From Gordonia westfalica (GTDB lineage Bacteria > Actinomycetota > Actinomycetes > Mycobacteriales > Mycobacteriaceae), in NCBI RefSeq assembly GCF_900105725.1, contig NZ_FNLM01000034.1, forward strand, positions 1,426,001 through 1,490,000: DNA of 64,000 nt. Direction: 5' to 3'. Every line of letters starts with the position of its first letter. Positions within the stretch are counted from its first letter, which is position 1. Of this stretch, positions 7,813 to 16,979 are shown one piece after another. Below the pieces are notes generated by a model. It saw nothing but the letters and a program-made list of their open reading frames with translations, searched no databases and was not told the origin of the DNA. The position numbers and the translations under genes are program-made.

Positions 7813-9027
7813 CTACTTCTGGCCGGCACTCCACGCGTAGGGCAGCTCGGTGCCGTTGAGGACGTGGTCACCGATGGCCTGCAGCTTGAAGATGAGCGGG
7901 TTGTGCACCGAGATCACCCGGGCGTTGCGCCAGTGGCGGTCGAGGCGCAGCCGCTCGGAGGTGATCGACGCACCGCCGACCTCGAACAGCTGGGTGGTCG
8001 CGTCGAGCACCAGCGGGATGACCGTCGCCTGCGCGCGGCCGACGTCGAATTCGACCTTGTCGAGCAGCTTCTCGTCCTGCCAGCCGGTCCCGGCGAGACG
8101 ATCGAGCTGGTCGGCGATGTCGAGGACGATGGTGCGCGCCGAGTAGGCGGCAGCCGTCAGCCGGCCGATGACCTGCTGGACCAGCGGATCGTGGCGGGGC
8201 AGATCGGCCGTCGAGTGGGTGAAGGTGCGCTTGCGGTCCCGGACCCAGGCGCTGACGTCATCGGTGGCACGCTGCGCGATGCCCGCCAGCACCGCCAGCT
8301 GCACGAGCTGCAGGTAGGAGGTGGCGTAGGTGCGGCCGGCGACGCCGTAGCCGGCGCCGAGGATGCGGTCTGCCGCCACCTGCACGCCGCTGAACTCGGT
8401 GGTCCCACTGGCAGTGAGACGCTGACCGAACCCGTCCCAGTCGTCGTGCTGGATGACGCCCTCGGCGTCGGCGTCGACGAGCACCGACACCCGCTCGCCG
8501 TCCTGATCGGCGGCGACCAGGATGTGGTCGGAGTACAGGCTGCCGGTGCTGTAGTACTTGGTGCCGTCCAGGCGCCACGCATCGCCGTCGGCCGTGAGGC
8601 GGGTCTGGTAGTGGTCGATGGCGCCGACACCGGGCTCGGTGATGGCGTTGCCGACGAGCGTCCCCTCCCCGACCTTGCGCAGCCAGCGCTCGGCCTCGGG
8701 ATCGGGAAGCGCGGTCAGCTGGTCCTCCACGAACGACCAGTGGACGCGCAGCGCCTGCGGGAGGTTCGACTCCGCGGTGGCCAGATCGATGAGCAGCCGG
8801 AAGACCTGACGCACCGTGGCGCCGTACCCGCCGAGCTCCACCGGCACGCGCAGCGCACCGAACCTGGCCTCCCGCAGCCACGACACCTCGTCGTGTGCGA
8901 GCCGGCGATCGTCTTCGCGAGCCACCGCCCCCTCGGCGATACGGGCGAAGATCGGGGCGAACACCTCGTCGAGCCGCTCGTCGGTGGTCCCGGCGGCCGA
9001 CGTGCTTGCGGACACGGTTGCGGTCAT
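7813..9027 (-). CDS. DszC/SfnB-like flavin-dependent monooxygenase (acyl-CoA dehydrogenase fold)
   Basis: The 404-residue protein has the acyl-CoA dehydrogenase fold but features of group D flavin monooxygenases such as DszC: the C-terminal EVGGAS segment and a DRHWRNARVISVHNPLI motif. The usual acyl-CoA dehydrogenase C-terminal YEGT active-site region is absent. Family members use reduced FMN from a partner reductase to oxidise sulfur or nitrogen compounds; the substrate here is unknown. The start at ATG 9027 is supported by an AAAGGACG ribosome-binding site 5-6 bases upstream. An extended upstream frame has no such site. No flavin reductase is adjacent. It is divergent from the thiolase-fusion gene. 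Confidence 0.7.
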   Translation of the reverse strand: MTATVSASTSAAGTTDERLDEVFAPIFARIAEGAVAREDDRRLAHDEVSWLREARFGALRVPVELGGYGATVRQVFRLLIDLATAESNLPQALRVHWSFVEDQLTALPDPEAERWLRKVGEGTLVGNAITEPGVGAIDHYQTRLTADGDAWRLDGTKYYSTGSLYSDHILVAADQDGERVSVLVDADAEGVIQHDDWDGFGQRLTASGTTEFSGVQVAADRILGAGYGVAGRTYATSYLQLVQLAVLAGIAQRATDDVSAWVRDRKRTFTHSTADLPRHDPLVQQVIGRLTAAAYSARTIVLDIADQLDRLAGTGWQDEKLLDKVEFDVGRAQATVIPLVLDATTQLFEVGGASITSERLRLDRHWRNARVISVHNPLIFKLQAIGDHVLNGTELPYAWSAGQK

Positions 9028-9223
9028 CAAACGTCCTTTCGAAACAAACTTGTCGGCCGATAGTGTGGTCGCCTCCCCGACCTTCGGCCACGATTGAAAC
9101 CGCGGTGAACGCAGCGTTCCCAAGCACCCGATCCCCGGGCACACTGATCACCGAACCCGCAGGTATGGGCTATCGGCGAACCACGTTGAGACGACGGTCA
9201 CGCGTTTGTGCCATTGTGTGCAT

Positions 9224-11623
9224 ATGCCAATCTCGATCGCTGATCTCGATCCGAACACCCCCGTCGTCGTCGGCGTCGGCCAGGCCTCCGAGCGCCTGAC
9301 CGATCCCGGGTACGAAGCACTGGGTGAAGCGGACCTCGCAGCGCGCGCCGTCACCGCTGCCTTCGACGACGCCGGCGCGTCCGACCTGGCCTCGTCCATC
9401 GACACCATCGCCGCGATCCGTTCGTTCGAGATCTCCAGTCCGCTGTCGGCGTCGCCGCTCGGCCGCCCGGACAACATGCCCCGCGCCGTCGGTAAGCGCG
9501 TCGGCGCCGACCCGCGTCGCGCCGTGCAGGCCGTCACCGGCGGCCAGACCCCGCAGACGATGCTCACCGAACTCGCCGGCGTCATCGCGGCGGGTGACTC
9601 CGAGGCGGCGGTCATCTTCGGTGCCGAGGTCATGTCGACGGTGCGTGACCTGCAGTCCAAGCCCGATGACGAACGTCCGAGCTTCGCCGAAGAGGTTGGC
9701 GGACAGCTCGAGGACCGCGGCTACGGCCTCAAGGGCATCATCACCGTCGCCGAGATGCGCCATGGTCTCGCGTCGGTGATCCCCCAGTACGCATTGCTGG
9801 AGAACGCCCGCCGCCACAACACCGGCCTGGGCCGCGAGGCCTACGCCACGGCGATGGGCGAGCTCTTCGCACCCTTCACGAAGGTCGCTGCGGCCAACCC
9901 GCATTCGGCCGCCCCGACCGAACGCGACGCCGCCGAGCTGGTCACCCCGACCGACGGCAACCGGGTCGTCGCCGATCCGTTCACGCGCTACATCGTCGCC
10001 CGCGACCAGGTGAACCAGTCGGCCGCCGTCGTCGTCATGTCCGTCCGGGCCGCGCAGGCCGCCGGCATCGATCCGTCCAAGTGGGTCTTCCTGCACGGTC
10101 ACGCCGAGACCGTCGAGCGCACCTCGCTCGACCGACCCGATCTCGGCTCCGCGCCGGCCGCCCCTGCTGCCGTGAAGCACGCGCTCGAGGTCGCCGAGAT
10201 CGGTCTCGACGATGTCTCCGTCATCGACATCTACAGCTGCTTCCCGATCGCGGTCTTCAACATCCTCGACGGGCTCGGCATCTCACCCGACGACCCGCGC
10301 GGACTCACCGCCACCGGCGGCCTGCCATTCTTCGGCGGCCCCGGCAACAACTACTCGCTGCACGCGATCGCCGAGATCGTCACGCGCGTACGGCGATCCC
10401 CCGGCGACTTCGGCCTCGTCATCGCCAACGGCGGCGTACTCAGCAAGCACGCGGCCGGCGTCTACTCGACCACTCCGGCACCCTGGCGCGCCGACAACAG
10501 CGCCAAGGTCCAGGCCCAGCTCGACGCGGTGCCCACCGTTCCCACCATCGGCGACGCCGACGGGCCGGCGATCCTCGAGACCTACACCGTCATCCCGTCG
10601 AAGAGCGGCAAGCGGACGGGCGCCGTGATCGGTCGCCTGATCGACGACGCCTCGCCGGACGGGCTCGGTGCACGCTTCGTGGCCAATCTCGACTCCGACG
10701 ACGACGAGTTCTTCGACCTCCTGCTGACCTCCGACGATCCGGCCGGCACCGAGATCGTGGTGCGGTCGTTCGACAAGGGCAACCGGGTCAAGCTGACCGA
10801 GGCCGCGATGAACGCCAAATACCCCGCGGTCGCACCGGCGTTCCGGGACAGCTACGAGCATGTCGAGATCCGTCGTGACGGACACCTGCTCGAGGTGACG
10901 ATCAACCGGCCCGACGCCCGCAACGCGCTCAACCCGGCCGCCAACGCCGAACTGGACTCGATCTTCGACGCCTACTTCGCCGACGACGACCTGTGGGTCG
11001 CGATCCTGACGGGCAAGGGCGACAAGGCCTTCTCGTCGGGCAACGACCTGGCCGCGACCGCCAGCCCGGCCGCGCTGTCGGTGCCCAAGAACGGATTCGC
11101 CGGTCTCACCGCACGTGAGAGCCTGCCCAAGCCGGTCATCGCCGCGGTCAACGGCTTCGCGCTCGGCGGTGGCTGCGAGATCGCGATGGCCTGCCACATC
11201 ATCGTCGCCGACGAGGAGGCCTCCTTCGGACTGCCCGAGGTGAAGGTCGGATTGGCCGCTGCCGCAGGTGGTCTGGTCCGTCTGCCGCGGCTTGTCCCGC
11301 CGGCGCTGGCCCGCGACATGATCCTGACCGGTCGCCGGATCTCGGCCGGCGAGGCCGCCGCCGCCGGACTGGTCAGCCGGATCGCCCCGGCCGGAAAGGT
11401 TCTCGAGACCGCCCGCGGGGTGGCCGAGGAGATCCTCGCCGCGTCGCCCACGTCGGTCCGCGCGTCGATCGCGACGATGGAGCAGTCGGACGCGATCACC
11501 GACACCGTCGAGGCCGTCCGCGCGAGCACCAGCGTCCTCGATTCGCTGATCATCAGCGGCGACACCCTCGAGGGCATCATGGCGTTCGTGATGAAGCGGA
11601 CCCCGGAGTGGAAGGGTCGCTGA
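9224..11623 (+). CDS. Thiolase-like (TLP1-type) / enoyl-CoA hydratase fusion protein
   Basis: One 799-residue chain joins two enzymes. Residues 1-440 are a thiolase-fold domain of the thiolase-like type 1 kind, about 446-525 match the TLP1 additional C-terminal OB-like domain, and about 545-799 are a crotonase. In the thiolase domain the segment that normally carries the nucleophilic Cys reads AVTGGQTPQ (about 103-111), with no cysteine, and the GGHPxGATG loop is replaced by GGPGNNYSLHA. A SCFPIAV motif with Cys is kept. Classical thiolysis is therefore doubtful. The crotonase domain keeps both glutamates of enoyl-CoA hydratase (GGGCE and LPEVKVG) and looks active. The start is ATG 9224. It is likely a beta-oxidation enzyme, near the ring-catabolism genes. 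Confidence 0.75.
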   Translation: MPISIADLDPNTPVVVGVGQASERLTDPGYEALGEADLAARAVTAAFDDAGASDLASSIDTIAAIRSFEISSPLSASPLGRPDNMPRAVGKRVGADPRRAVQAVTGGQTPQTMLTELAGVIAAGDSEAAVIFGAEVMSTVRDLQSKPDDERPSFAEEVGGQLEDRGYGLKGIITVAEMRHGLASVIPQYALLENARRHNTGLGREAYATAMGELFAPFTKVAAANPHSAAPTERDAAELVTPTDGNRVVADPFTRYIVARDQVNQSAAVVVMSVRAAQAAGIDPSKWVFLHGHAETVERTSLDRPDLGSAPAAPAAVKHALEVAEIGLDDVSVIDIYSCFPIAVFNILDGLGISPDDPRGLTATGGLPFFGGPGNNYSLHAIAEIVTRVRRSPGDFGLVIANGGVLSKHAAGVYSTTPAPWRADNSAKVQAQLDAVPTVPTIGDADGPAILETYTVIPSKSGKRTGAVIGRLIDDASPDGLGARFVANLDSDDDEFFDLLLTSDDPAGTEIVVRSFDKGNRVKLTEAAMNAKYPAVAPAFRDSYEHVEIRRDGHLLEVTINRPDARNALNPAANAELDSIFDAYFADDDLWVAILTGKGDKAFSSGNDLAATASPAALSVPKNGFAGLTARESLPKPVIAAVNGFALGGGCEIAMACHIIVADEEASFGLPEVKVGLAAAAGGLVRLPRLVPPALARDMILTGRRISAGEAAAAGLVSRIAPAGKVLETARGVAEEILAASPTSVRASIATMEQSDAITDTVEAVRASTSVLDSLIISGDTLEGIMAFVMKRTPEWKGR

Positions 11624-11634
11624 CAAAAACGCCA

Positions 11635-11771
11635 TCGCTCCCTGAGGTGCGAGCGCAGCGGACCCCGTCCGCTCCCTGAGGTGCGAGCGCAGCGAGCCCC
11701 GAAGGGCTGGCGAGCTCATCTCGCCAGCCCTTCGAGGCTCGTCGCTATCGCTCCTCGCACCTCAGGGAGCG
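11635..11771. repeat. Long imperfect palindrome built from REP-like units
   Basis: CGCTCCCTGAGGTGCGAG occurs at about 11635 and 11670 in direct orientation and as its reverse complement ending at 11771. Bases 11670-11714 and 11720-11771 form arms of about 45-50 bp around a 5-base centre, with a perfect inner GGGCTGGCGAG/CTCGCCAGCCC core. It sits between the convergent thiolase-fusion and hsaF genes and could end transcription from both sides, although it lacks T-runs. A related unit lies at 37598-37637. Confidence 0.8.
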
Positions 11772-11814
11772 AGGTGGCGGGCTCGCTCCAAACCCCCTCT
11801 GCGAGATGGCTATT

Positions 11815-12837
11815 TCAGCTGGCCTGCGCGACGTCCGCTGCGGCGAGATCCAGGGCAATGTCGACGATCATGTCCTCCTGCCCGCCGACGAGTTTGCGGT
11901 TGCCCGCCTCGAGGAGGATCGACCGCACGTCGACGCCGTAGCGGGCACTCGCGGCTTCCGCATGGCGCAGGAAGCTCGAGTACACCCCTGCGTAGCCGAG
12001 GGTCAGCGTCTCCCGGTCGACGCGTACCGGACGATCCTGGAGTGGACGGACGATGTCGTCGGCGGCATCCTGCAGCGCGAAGAGGTCACAACCGTGCTCC
12101 ATGCCCTTGATGTTCGCGACCGCGATGAACGCCTCGATCGGGCAATTACCAGCTCCCGCACCGTGTCCGGCGAGCGAGGCGTCGACACGGTACACCCCGT
12201 TCTCCACCGCGACCACCGAATTGGCCACGGAGAGTGACAGGTTCTCATGCGCGTGGATACCGATCTCGGTGCCCGCGTCGAGCACGTCACGGTAGGCGCG
12301 GACCCGGTCGCGTACGCCGTCCATGGTCAGGCGGCCACCGGAGTCGGTGACGTAAACACAGTGTGCGCCATAGCTTTCCATGAGTTTGGCCTGCTCGGCG
12401 AGCTTCGCGGGCTCGGCCATGTGGCTCATCATCAGGAAGCCCGAGACGTCCATGCCGATCTCTCGCGCCTTCGCGATGTGCTGGGCCGAGACGTCGGCCT
12501 CCGTGCAATGGGTCGCCACCCGCACCGACCGCACGCCCAGGTCGTAGGCGTGTTGGAGCTCCTCGATGGTGCCGACACCCGGCAACAGCAGGGTGGTCAG
12601 GCGGGCGTCGGTGATGTTGGCCGCGGCCGCCTCGATCCACTCCCAGTCGGTGTTGCTGCCCGGACCGTAGTTGACCGAGCCGCCGGCGAGGCCGTCTCCG
12701 TGGGCGACCTCGATGGCGTCGACACCGGCCGCGTCGAGGGCGCGCACGATCTTGCCGACGTTCTCCGGGGTGATGCGATGGCGGACGGCGTGCATGCCGT
12801 CGCGCAGGGTCACGTCCTGGACGAAGATCTTGGTCAT
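11815..12837 (-). CDS. hsaF: 4-hydroxy-2-oxovalerate aldolase
   Basis: The 340-residue protein is a class II pyruvate aldolase of the DmpG/BphI/HsaF family. It cleaves 4-hydroxy-2-oxo acids to pyruvate and an aldehyde that is channelled to the partner dehydrogenase. Seen in sequence: the metal-binding [10 protein letters not shown] near the N-terminus, [10 protein letters not shown] with the two metal-ligand histidines at about 200-209, and a normal C-terminal communication domain. It overlaps the upstream dehydrogenase gene by 4 bp (12834-12837), the arrangement expected for the tight aldolase-dehydrogenase complex. The hsa name is inferred from the steroid genes nearby; aromatic meta-cleavage pathways use close homologues. 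Confidence 0.9.
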   Translation of the reverse strand: MTKIFVQDVTLRDGMHAVRHRITPENVGKIVRALDAAGVDAIEVAHGDGLAGGSVNYGPGSNTDWEWIEAAAANITDARLTTLLLPGVGTIEELQHAYDLGVRSVRVATHCTEADVSAQHIAKAREIGMDVSGFLMMSHMAEPAKLAEQAKLMESYGAHCVYVTDSGGRLTMDGVRDRVRAYRDVLDAGTEIGIHAHENLSLSVANSVVAVENGVYRVDASLAGHGAGAGNCPIEAFIAVANIKGMEHGCDLFALQDAADDIVRPLQDRPVRVDRETLTLGYAGVYSSFLRHAEAASARYGVDVRSILLEAGNRKLVGGQEDMIVDIALDLAAADVAQAS

Positions 12838-13796
12838 CGTGCGTTGTCCTTCTGCTGCGCGATCCGCTCGGCGACCTGCAGGCCGGCGGAGGTCATGATG
12901 TCGAGGTTTCCCGCGTAGGCGGGCAGGTAGTGAGCGGCGCCCTCGACCTCGAGGAACACCGACACCTGGTGGGTCGGGGTGATCTCGGTGCCGTCTGCGA
13001 GCAGGGTGTGGACAGGCTGATCGGCCGGGATCGCGGCGATCTGGATCTCCTGCTTGAGGCGGTACCCGGGAACGTAGGCGGCGACGTCGCCGATCATCTT
13101 CTCGATCGAGGACCGGATCTCCTCGTGCGTGCCCTCATCGGGCGCATCGACGAGGCAGAACACGGTGTCGCGCATGATCAGTGGGGGCTCGGCGGGGTTG
13201 AGGATGATGACCGCCTTCCCGCGCTGCGCGCCGCCGACCGAGCAGATCGCCTTGGACGTGGTCTCGGTGAACTCGTCGATGTTCGCCCGGGTTCCCGGCC
13301 CGGCCGACCGCGACGAGATGGAGGCGACGATCTCGGCGTACGCCACGGGCGTGACACGCGATACGGCCGCGACGATCGGGATCGTCGCCTGACCACCACA
13401 GGTCACCATGTTCACGTTCTCCGCGTCGATGTGATCGGCGAGGTTGACCGCGGGCACCACGAACGGGCCGATGGCGGCCGGCGTCAGGTCGATCATCCGC
13501 TTGCCCAGCGGACGGAGCAGTGCATCGTTGGCGATGTGGGCCTTGGCCGACGTGGCGTCGAAGACGATCTCGATCTCGTCGAAACCCTCCATGCGGGTGA
13601 GGCCTTCGACGCCTTCGTGCGTTGTCGGCACGCCCTTCGCGCGGGCCCGGGCGAGGCCGTCGGAGTCGGGATCGATCCCGACCATCGCCCCCATCTCCAG
13701 ATACTGCGACTGCTGCAGCACCTTGATCATCAGGTCGGTGCCGATGTTGCCCGAGCCGATGATCGCCACCTTGGTCCGTGGCGTCTCTGTTGTCAT
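12834..13796 (-). CDS. hsaG: Acetaldehyde/propanal dehydrogenase (acylating)
   Basis: The 320-residue protein is the acylating aldehyde dehydrogenase partner of the aldolase (DmpF/BphJ/HsaG family). It oxidises the channelled aldehyde to acyl-CoA with NAD. The Rossmann motif GSGNIGTDL is at about residues 11-19 and the catalytic cysteine is in [11 protein letters not shown] (about 130-140). The start ATG 13796 has an AAGGAGAACAACC ribosome-binding site. It follows hsaE by 25 bp and overlaps hsaF by 4 bp, so hsaE-hsaG-hsaF is one operon transcribed leftward. Confidence 0.92.
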   Translation of the reverse strand: MTTETPRTKVAIIGSGNIGTDLMIKVLQQSQYLEMGAMVGIDPDSDGLARARAKGVPTTHEGVEGLTRMEGFDEIEIVFDATSAKAHIANDALLRPLGKRMIDLTPAAIGPFVVPAVNLADHIDAENVNMVTCGGQATIPIVAAVSRVTPVAYAEIVASISSRSAGPGTRANIDEFTETTSKAICSVGGAQRGKAVIILNPAEPPLIMRDTVFCLVDAPDEGTHEEIRSSIEKMIGDVAAYVPGYRLKQEIQIAAIPADQPVHTLLADGTEITPTHQVSVFLEVEGAAHYLPAYAGNLDIMTSAGLQVAERIAQQKDNAR

Positions 13797-13821
13797 GGTT
13801 GTTCTCCTTGGATGTGGGAAG

Positions 13822-14673
13822 TCAGTTGGACGTGAAATGGGCCGTCACCGAGCCGAGTTCACCGATCTCGGCGGTCACCGTGGCCCCGGGGGCGATCGGC
13901 CGCATCGGTCCCAGCGCTCCGGACAGGATCAGCTGGCCCGCACGCAGGGGTTCCCCGAACTGACGCGCACGGCGCGCGAGCCACGCCACGGCATTGAGCG
14001 GGTCCCCGAGACACGCGGCCCCGCTACCCTCCGAGACGACCTCGCCGTCGATCGTCATGGTCATCGTCGAATCGACCGGTGAATACTCGTCCAGGGTCCG
14101 ACGCGCGGGGCCGACCACATACACCCCGGCGGATGCGTTGTCGGCGACGGTGTCGGCGAAAGTGATGTCCCAGTCGGTTATCCGGCTGTCGACGATCTCC
14201 AGGGCCGGTGCCGCGTACTCGATGGCGGCACGGCACTGCTCGACGTCGAGGTCACCATCTGCCAGGTCGCTCTTCAGCATGAACGCGACCTCGGCCTCGG
14301 CCTTGGGCTGCAGCAGTGTCCCCATCGGGATGGTGTCACCGTCGCCGAAGGCCATGTCGGCGAACAGCACTCCGAAGTCGGGCTGGTCGACGCCGAGCTG
14401 GGTCTGCACGGCCGCCGAGGTCGCCCCGATCTTGCGGCCGACCACCGCAGCGGTGCGGTCGGCGTTGAACAGCGTCTGGACGCGGTAGGCCGACTCGATG
14501 TCGTCGGGCGCGATGAGATCCCGGATCGGGACGCACGGCCGGCGTTGCGCCAGCGCCCGGCTGAGTCGTTGTGCCGCAGCGGCGATCGCGGCGTCGGGAT
14601 CAGAAGTGTCGGGATCAGAAGTGTCGGGATCGGAAGTGTCGGGATCGGAGGGGGCGGGGCCCGGGGAACTCAT
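13822..14673 (-). CDS. hsaE: 2-hydroxypenta-2,4-dienoate (hexadienoate) hydratase
   Basis: The 283-residue protein belongs to the MhpD/HsaE hydratase family, which adds water to 2-hydroxydienoates to give the aldolase substrate. GRKIGATS (about 90-97), [10 protein letters not shown] with metal-ligand acidic residues, and [11 protein letters not shown] are typical. It carries an extra N-terminal stretch (about residues 1-28) of Ser-Asp-Pro-Asp-Thr repeats absent from ordinary family members and encoded by a 15-bp tandem repeat. The start ATG 14673 is the only good in-frame ATG. It is first gene of the hsaE-G-F operon and divergent from the IclR regulator, with a strong palindrome between them. 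Confidence 0.88.
   Translation of the reverse strand: MSSPGPAPSDPDTSDPDTSDPDTSDPDAAIAAAAQRLSRALAQRRPCVPIRDLIAPDDIESAYRVQTLFNADRTAAVVGRKIGATSAAVQTQLGVDQPDFGVLFADMAFGDGDTIPMGTLLQPKAEAEVAFMLKSDLADGDLDVEQCRAAIEYAAPALEIVDSRITDWDITFADTVADNASAGVYVVGPARRTLDEYSPVDSTMTMTIDGEVVSEGSGAACLGDPLNAVAWLARRARQFGEPLRAGQLILSGALGPMRPIAPGATVTAEIGELGSVTAHFTSN
14593..14652. repeat. 15-bp in-frame tandem repeat in hsaE
   Basis: Four units of GTCGGGATC(A/G)GAAGT lie head to tail; the fourth is degenerate. They encode the N-terminal (Ser-Asp-Pro-Asp-Thr)n extension. Copy-number change by whole units would keep the reading frame. Confidence 0.85.
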
Positions 14674-14767
14674 GTGTTGCCTCTGCTGTCGGTTCGGTCG
14701 TCGGCCGCGATCTCCTCGGGCGGCTCCCGACCATCGTGGGGCGCCGCTATACCCTGGGTCGAGCATC

Positions 14768-14788
14768 GCGTTCCGATGAGCGGAACGC
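14768..14788. promoter_or_regulatory. Perfect 8-bp inverted repeat, probable IclR operator
   Basis: GCGTTCCG-ATGAG-CGGAACGC is a perfect 8+8 palindrome with a 5-bp spacer. It sits between hsaE (start 14673) and the iclR-type gene (start 14803), 15 bp before the latter. The GTTCCG/CGGAAC half-sites resemble those reported for IclR-family regulators. Autoregulation plus control of hsaEGF is the simplest reading. Confidence 0.65.
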
Positions 14789-14802
14789 CAGGGAGGTCGC
14801 AG

Positions 14803-15573
14803 ATGAGCGAGGAACAACTCGATAGTTCGAGCGTGCTGGGCAAGGCGATCACCGTGCTCCAGGCCTTCGACTCCAACGACAGACAGGTCACGCTCGCCGA
14901 ACTCGCGGGACGCACCGCCCTCCCCAAGACAACGGTTCACCGGCTCGCCGGTCAGCTCGTCGCCGCTCGTCTTCTCAACCGCACCGCGGGCGGGTACGCA
15001 CTCGGCAGCGGACTGTTCGAGCTCGGCATGCGTGCGTCTCCCGAGCGAGGACTGATCGAGGTCGCGACCCCCTTCATGCAGGACCTCTACGTCCGCACCG
15101 GCGAAACCGTCCATCTCGGCATCCTCGAGGACCGCGAGGTCGTCTATGTCGCGAAGATCGGCGGGCACCGGCAGGCCGACGCACCGTCGCGGCTCGGTGG
15201 TCGAATGCCGTTGTACTGCACAGCTATCGGCAAGGCACTCTTGGCGAGCTCGCCGGATTCCGTCATCGCCGACCAGCTCGGTCGCCCACTGCGCCGGCGC
15301 ACACCCCACACCATCGTCGCCCCCGGGCTGCTACGGGCACAGCTCGCCCAGATCGCCGAGGACGGGATCTCCTTCGAGTTCGAGGAGTCGACCCTGGGCC
15401 TCGTGTGTGTGGCCGCCCCGATCGTCGACGCAGACGATGCCCCGCTCGCCGCGATCAGCGTCACCGGCCCGGTACACCGATTCCAGCCCCGCGCCCACGC
15501 GACCGCGGTTCGCGCCGCCGCGGCGGGAGCCAGTTCGACGCTCGCACGACGCGCCCACATCATCGACGGGTGA
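14803..15573 (+). CDS. IclR-family transcriptional regulator
   Basis: The 256-residue protein has an N-terminal winged helix (about residues 8-70, with TLAELAGRTALPKTTVHRL as recognition region) and a C-terminal IclR effector domain (about 85-250, with LGLVCVAAPIVD near its end). The family senses small catabolic acids. The start ATG 14803 has GGGAGG at 14791-14796; an upstream in-frame ATG at 14776 lies inside the operator palindrome and is less likely. Divergent placement from hsaEGF makes it the likely local regulator of that operon. Confidence 0.88.
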   Translation: MSEEQLDSSSVLGKAITVLQAFDSNDRQVTLAELAGRTALPKTTVHRLAGQLVAARLLNRTAGGYALGSGLFELGMRASPERGLIEVATPFMQDLYVRTGETVHLGILEDREVVYVAKIGGHRQADAPSRLGGRMPLYCTAIGKALLASSPDSVIADQLGRPLRRRTPHTIVAPGLLRAQLAQIAEDGISFEFEESTLGLVCVAAPIVDADDAPLAAISVTGPVHRFQPRAHATAVRAAAAGASSTLARRAHIIDG

Positions 15574-15722
15574 CACCCCCGCCGACGGCCCCGACCGCAG
15601 GTCCACCGGCCGCAGAGTCGTCCCCGGAAAGCGCTCCGCCGCAGTTCGTCGTACTGAACACTGGACGACGGTCGCGCACACCGTGCACGATGCCGCGTCG
15701 GAGGCGAGAGTGAGGCGAGAGC

Positions 15723-16889
15723 ATGGCACGTCGGAGCACGAACAGCTCCCGGGACGCCACACGCGCGCCCGAGGCCCCGTCCTACCGCACCGACCCGCCG
15801 GCCTGGACGCTCCCCCGCGGGACGATCGTGCTGATCACCATCGCCGGACTGGTCGTGGCGGTCGGCGGCATCAAGGCGGTCTCGTCGTTCGCCGCGCCGA
15901 CGTTTCTGGCGCTGATGCTGACCGTGGCCGTTCAGCCGGTGCCGAGATGGTTGCGCACCAAGGGTTTTCCCGGCTGGGCGGCCTTCCTGACGACGATCGT
16001 GCTCGTCTACGGCATCCTGATCGGGCTGTTCGCGACGCTGGTGTTCTCGGTCGCCCGGCTCGCGTCGATCCTGCCTGACTACGACGACAAGTTCGACGAC
16101 ATCATCACGGGATTCCAGGACTTCCTGACCAGCCACGGCGTGAGCCAGGACAAGGTCCACGACATGATCTCCCACGTCGACACCGGCAAGGTCGTCAACG
16201 TGGTCACCGAGTTGCTGGCCAGCACCCTCAGCGTCGCGTCGGCCCTCGTTCTCGTGCTGGCCCTGCTGCTGTTCATGGCGGCCGACTCGGTCGGCTTCGA
16301 CGACCGGATGGAACACCTGCGCGGAATGCGACCCGACATCGCGTCGGCCTTCGGCTCCTTCGCCCAGGGCACCCGGAGCTACCTGTGGGTCTCGACGGTG
16401 TTCGGTCTGATCGTCGCCGTGTTCGACAGCATCGCCCTGGCACTGCTGTCGGTCCCGCTGCCGATCCTGTGGGGCCTGCTGTCGTTCATCACCAACTACA
16501 TCCCGAACATCGGTTTCGTCATCGGACTCGTCCCGCCCGCGCTCCTGGCGCTGCTCGACGGCGGGGTGACGAAGATGCTCATCGTCATCGCGGTGTACAG
16601 CGTCATCAACGTGATCATCCAGTCGGTCATCCAGCCGAAGTTCGTGGGCGACGCCGTCGGCCTGTCGACCACGCTGACGTTCCTGTCGCTGATCTTCTGG
16701 GCCTGGGCGATCGGACCGCTGGGAGCGATCCTCGCGGTACCGCTGACCCTGCTGGCCAAGGCGCTGCTCATCGACATCGACCCGGCGACCCGCTGGGCCG
16801 ATGTCCTGCTGTCGTCGTCGAAGCCGGAACCGCCCCCGGACGACCCCCCGGACGACCCCGCGGACGTCACACTGGAAAGCGAAACATGA
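15723..16889 (+). CDS. AI-2E/PerM-family transporter
   Basis: The 388-residue membrane protein has the AI-2E family layout: two N-terminal helices (about 35-90), a soluble insertion (about 110-160), and a five-helix C-terminal bundle with the GLLSFITNYIPNIGFVIGLVPP motif (about 245-265). The C-terminus is Pro/Asp-rich. The family includes exporters and Na/H antiporters; substrate is not predictable. It lies 149 bp after the iclR-type gene in a gap with no other recognised feature. A second member of the family is encoded at 51854-53155. Confidence 0.85.
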   Translation: MARRSTNSSRDATRAPEAPSYRTDPPAWTLPRGTIVLITIAGLVVAVGGIKAVSSFAAPTFLALMLTVAVQPVPRWLRTKGFPGWAAFLTTIVLVYGILIGLFATLVFSVARLASILPDYDDKFDDIITGFQDFLTSHGVSQDKVHDMISHVDTGKVVNVVTELLASTLSVASALVLVLALLLFMAADSVGFDDRMEHLRGMRPDIASAFGSFAQGTRSYLWVSTVFGLIVAVFDSIALALLSVPLPILWGLLSFITNYIPNIGFVIGLVPPALLALLDGGVTKMLIVIAVYSVINVIIQSVIQPKFVGDAVGLSTTLTFLSLIFWAWAIGPLGAILAVPLTLLAKALLIDIDPATRWADVLLSSSKPEPPPDDPPDDPADVTLESET

Positions 16890-16898
16890 GCCGGGCTA

Positions 16899-16910
16899 CG
16901 CTCCGGAGCG
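16899..16910. promoter_or_regulatory. 12-bp perfect palindrome upstream of acyl-CoA dehydrogenase genes
   Basis: CGCTCCGGAGCG is a perfect palindrome 70 bp upstream of the first acyl-CoA dehydrogenase start. It could be an operator for the following operon. It does not match the KstR consensus (AAC...GTT core). Confidence 0.35.
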
Positions 16911-16979
16911 AACATTCGGTAGATTGCCATTCGACCCCAATCTGACCACAACCGTTTACAGATAGGTTGCGCATCGCTC

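Noticed and set aside
7462..9063. 533-codon open frame antisense to the acyltransferase and flavoprotein genes
   Set aside because: It spans two real genes on the other strand and has shadow composition.
10283..11719. Long open frame antisense to the thiolase-crotonase fusion gene
   Set aside because: High-GC third-position bias leaves antisense frames open; the product is Arg/Asp/Gly-rich with no domain, and the sense strand has clear domains.
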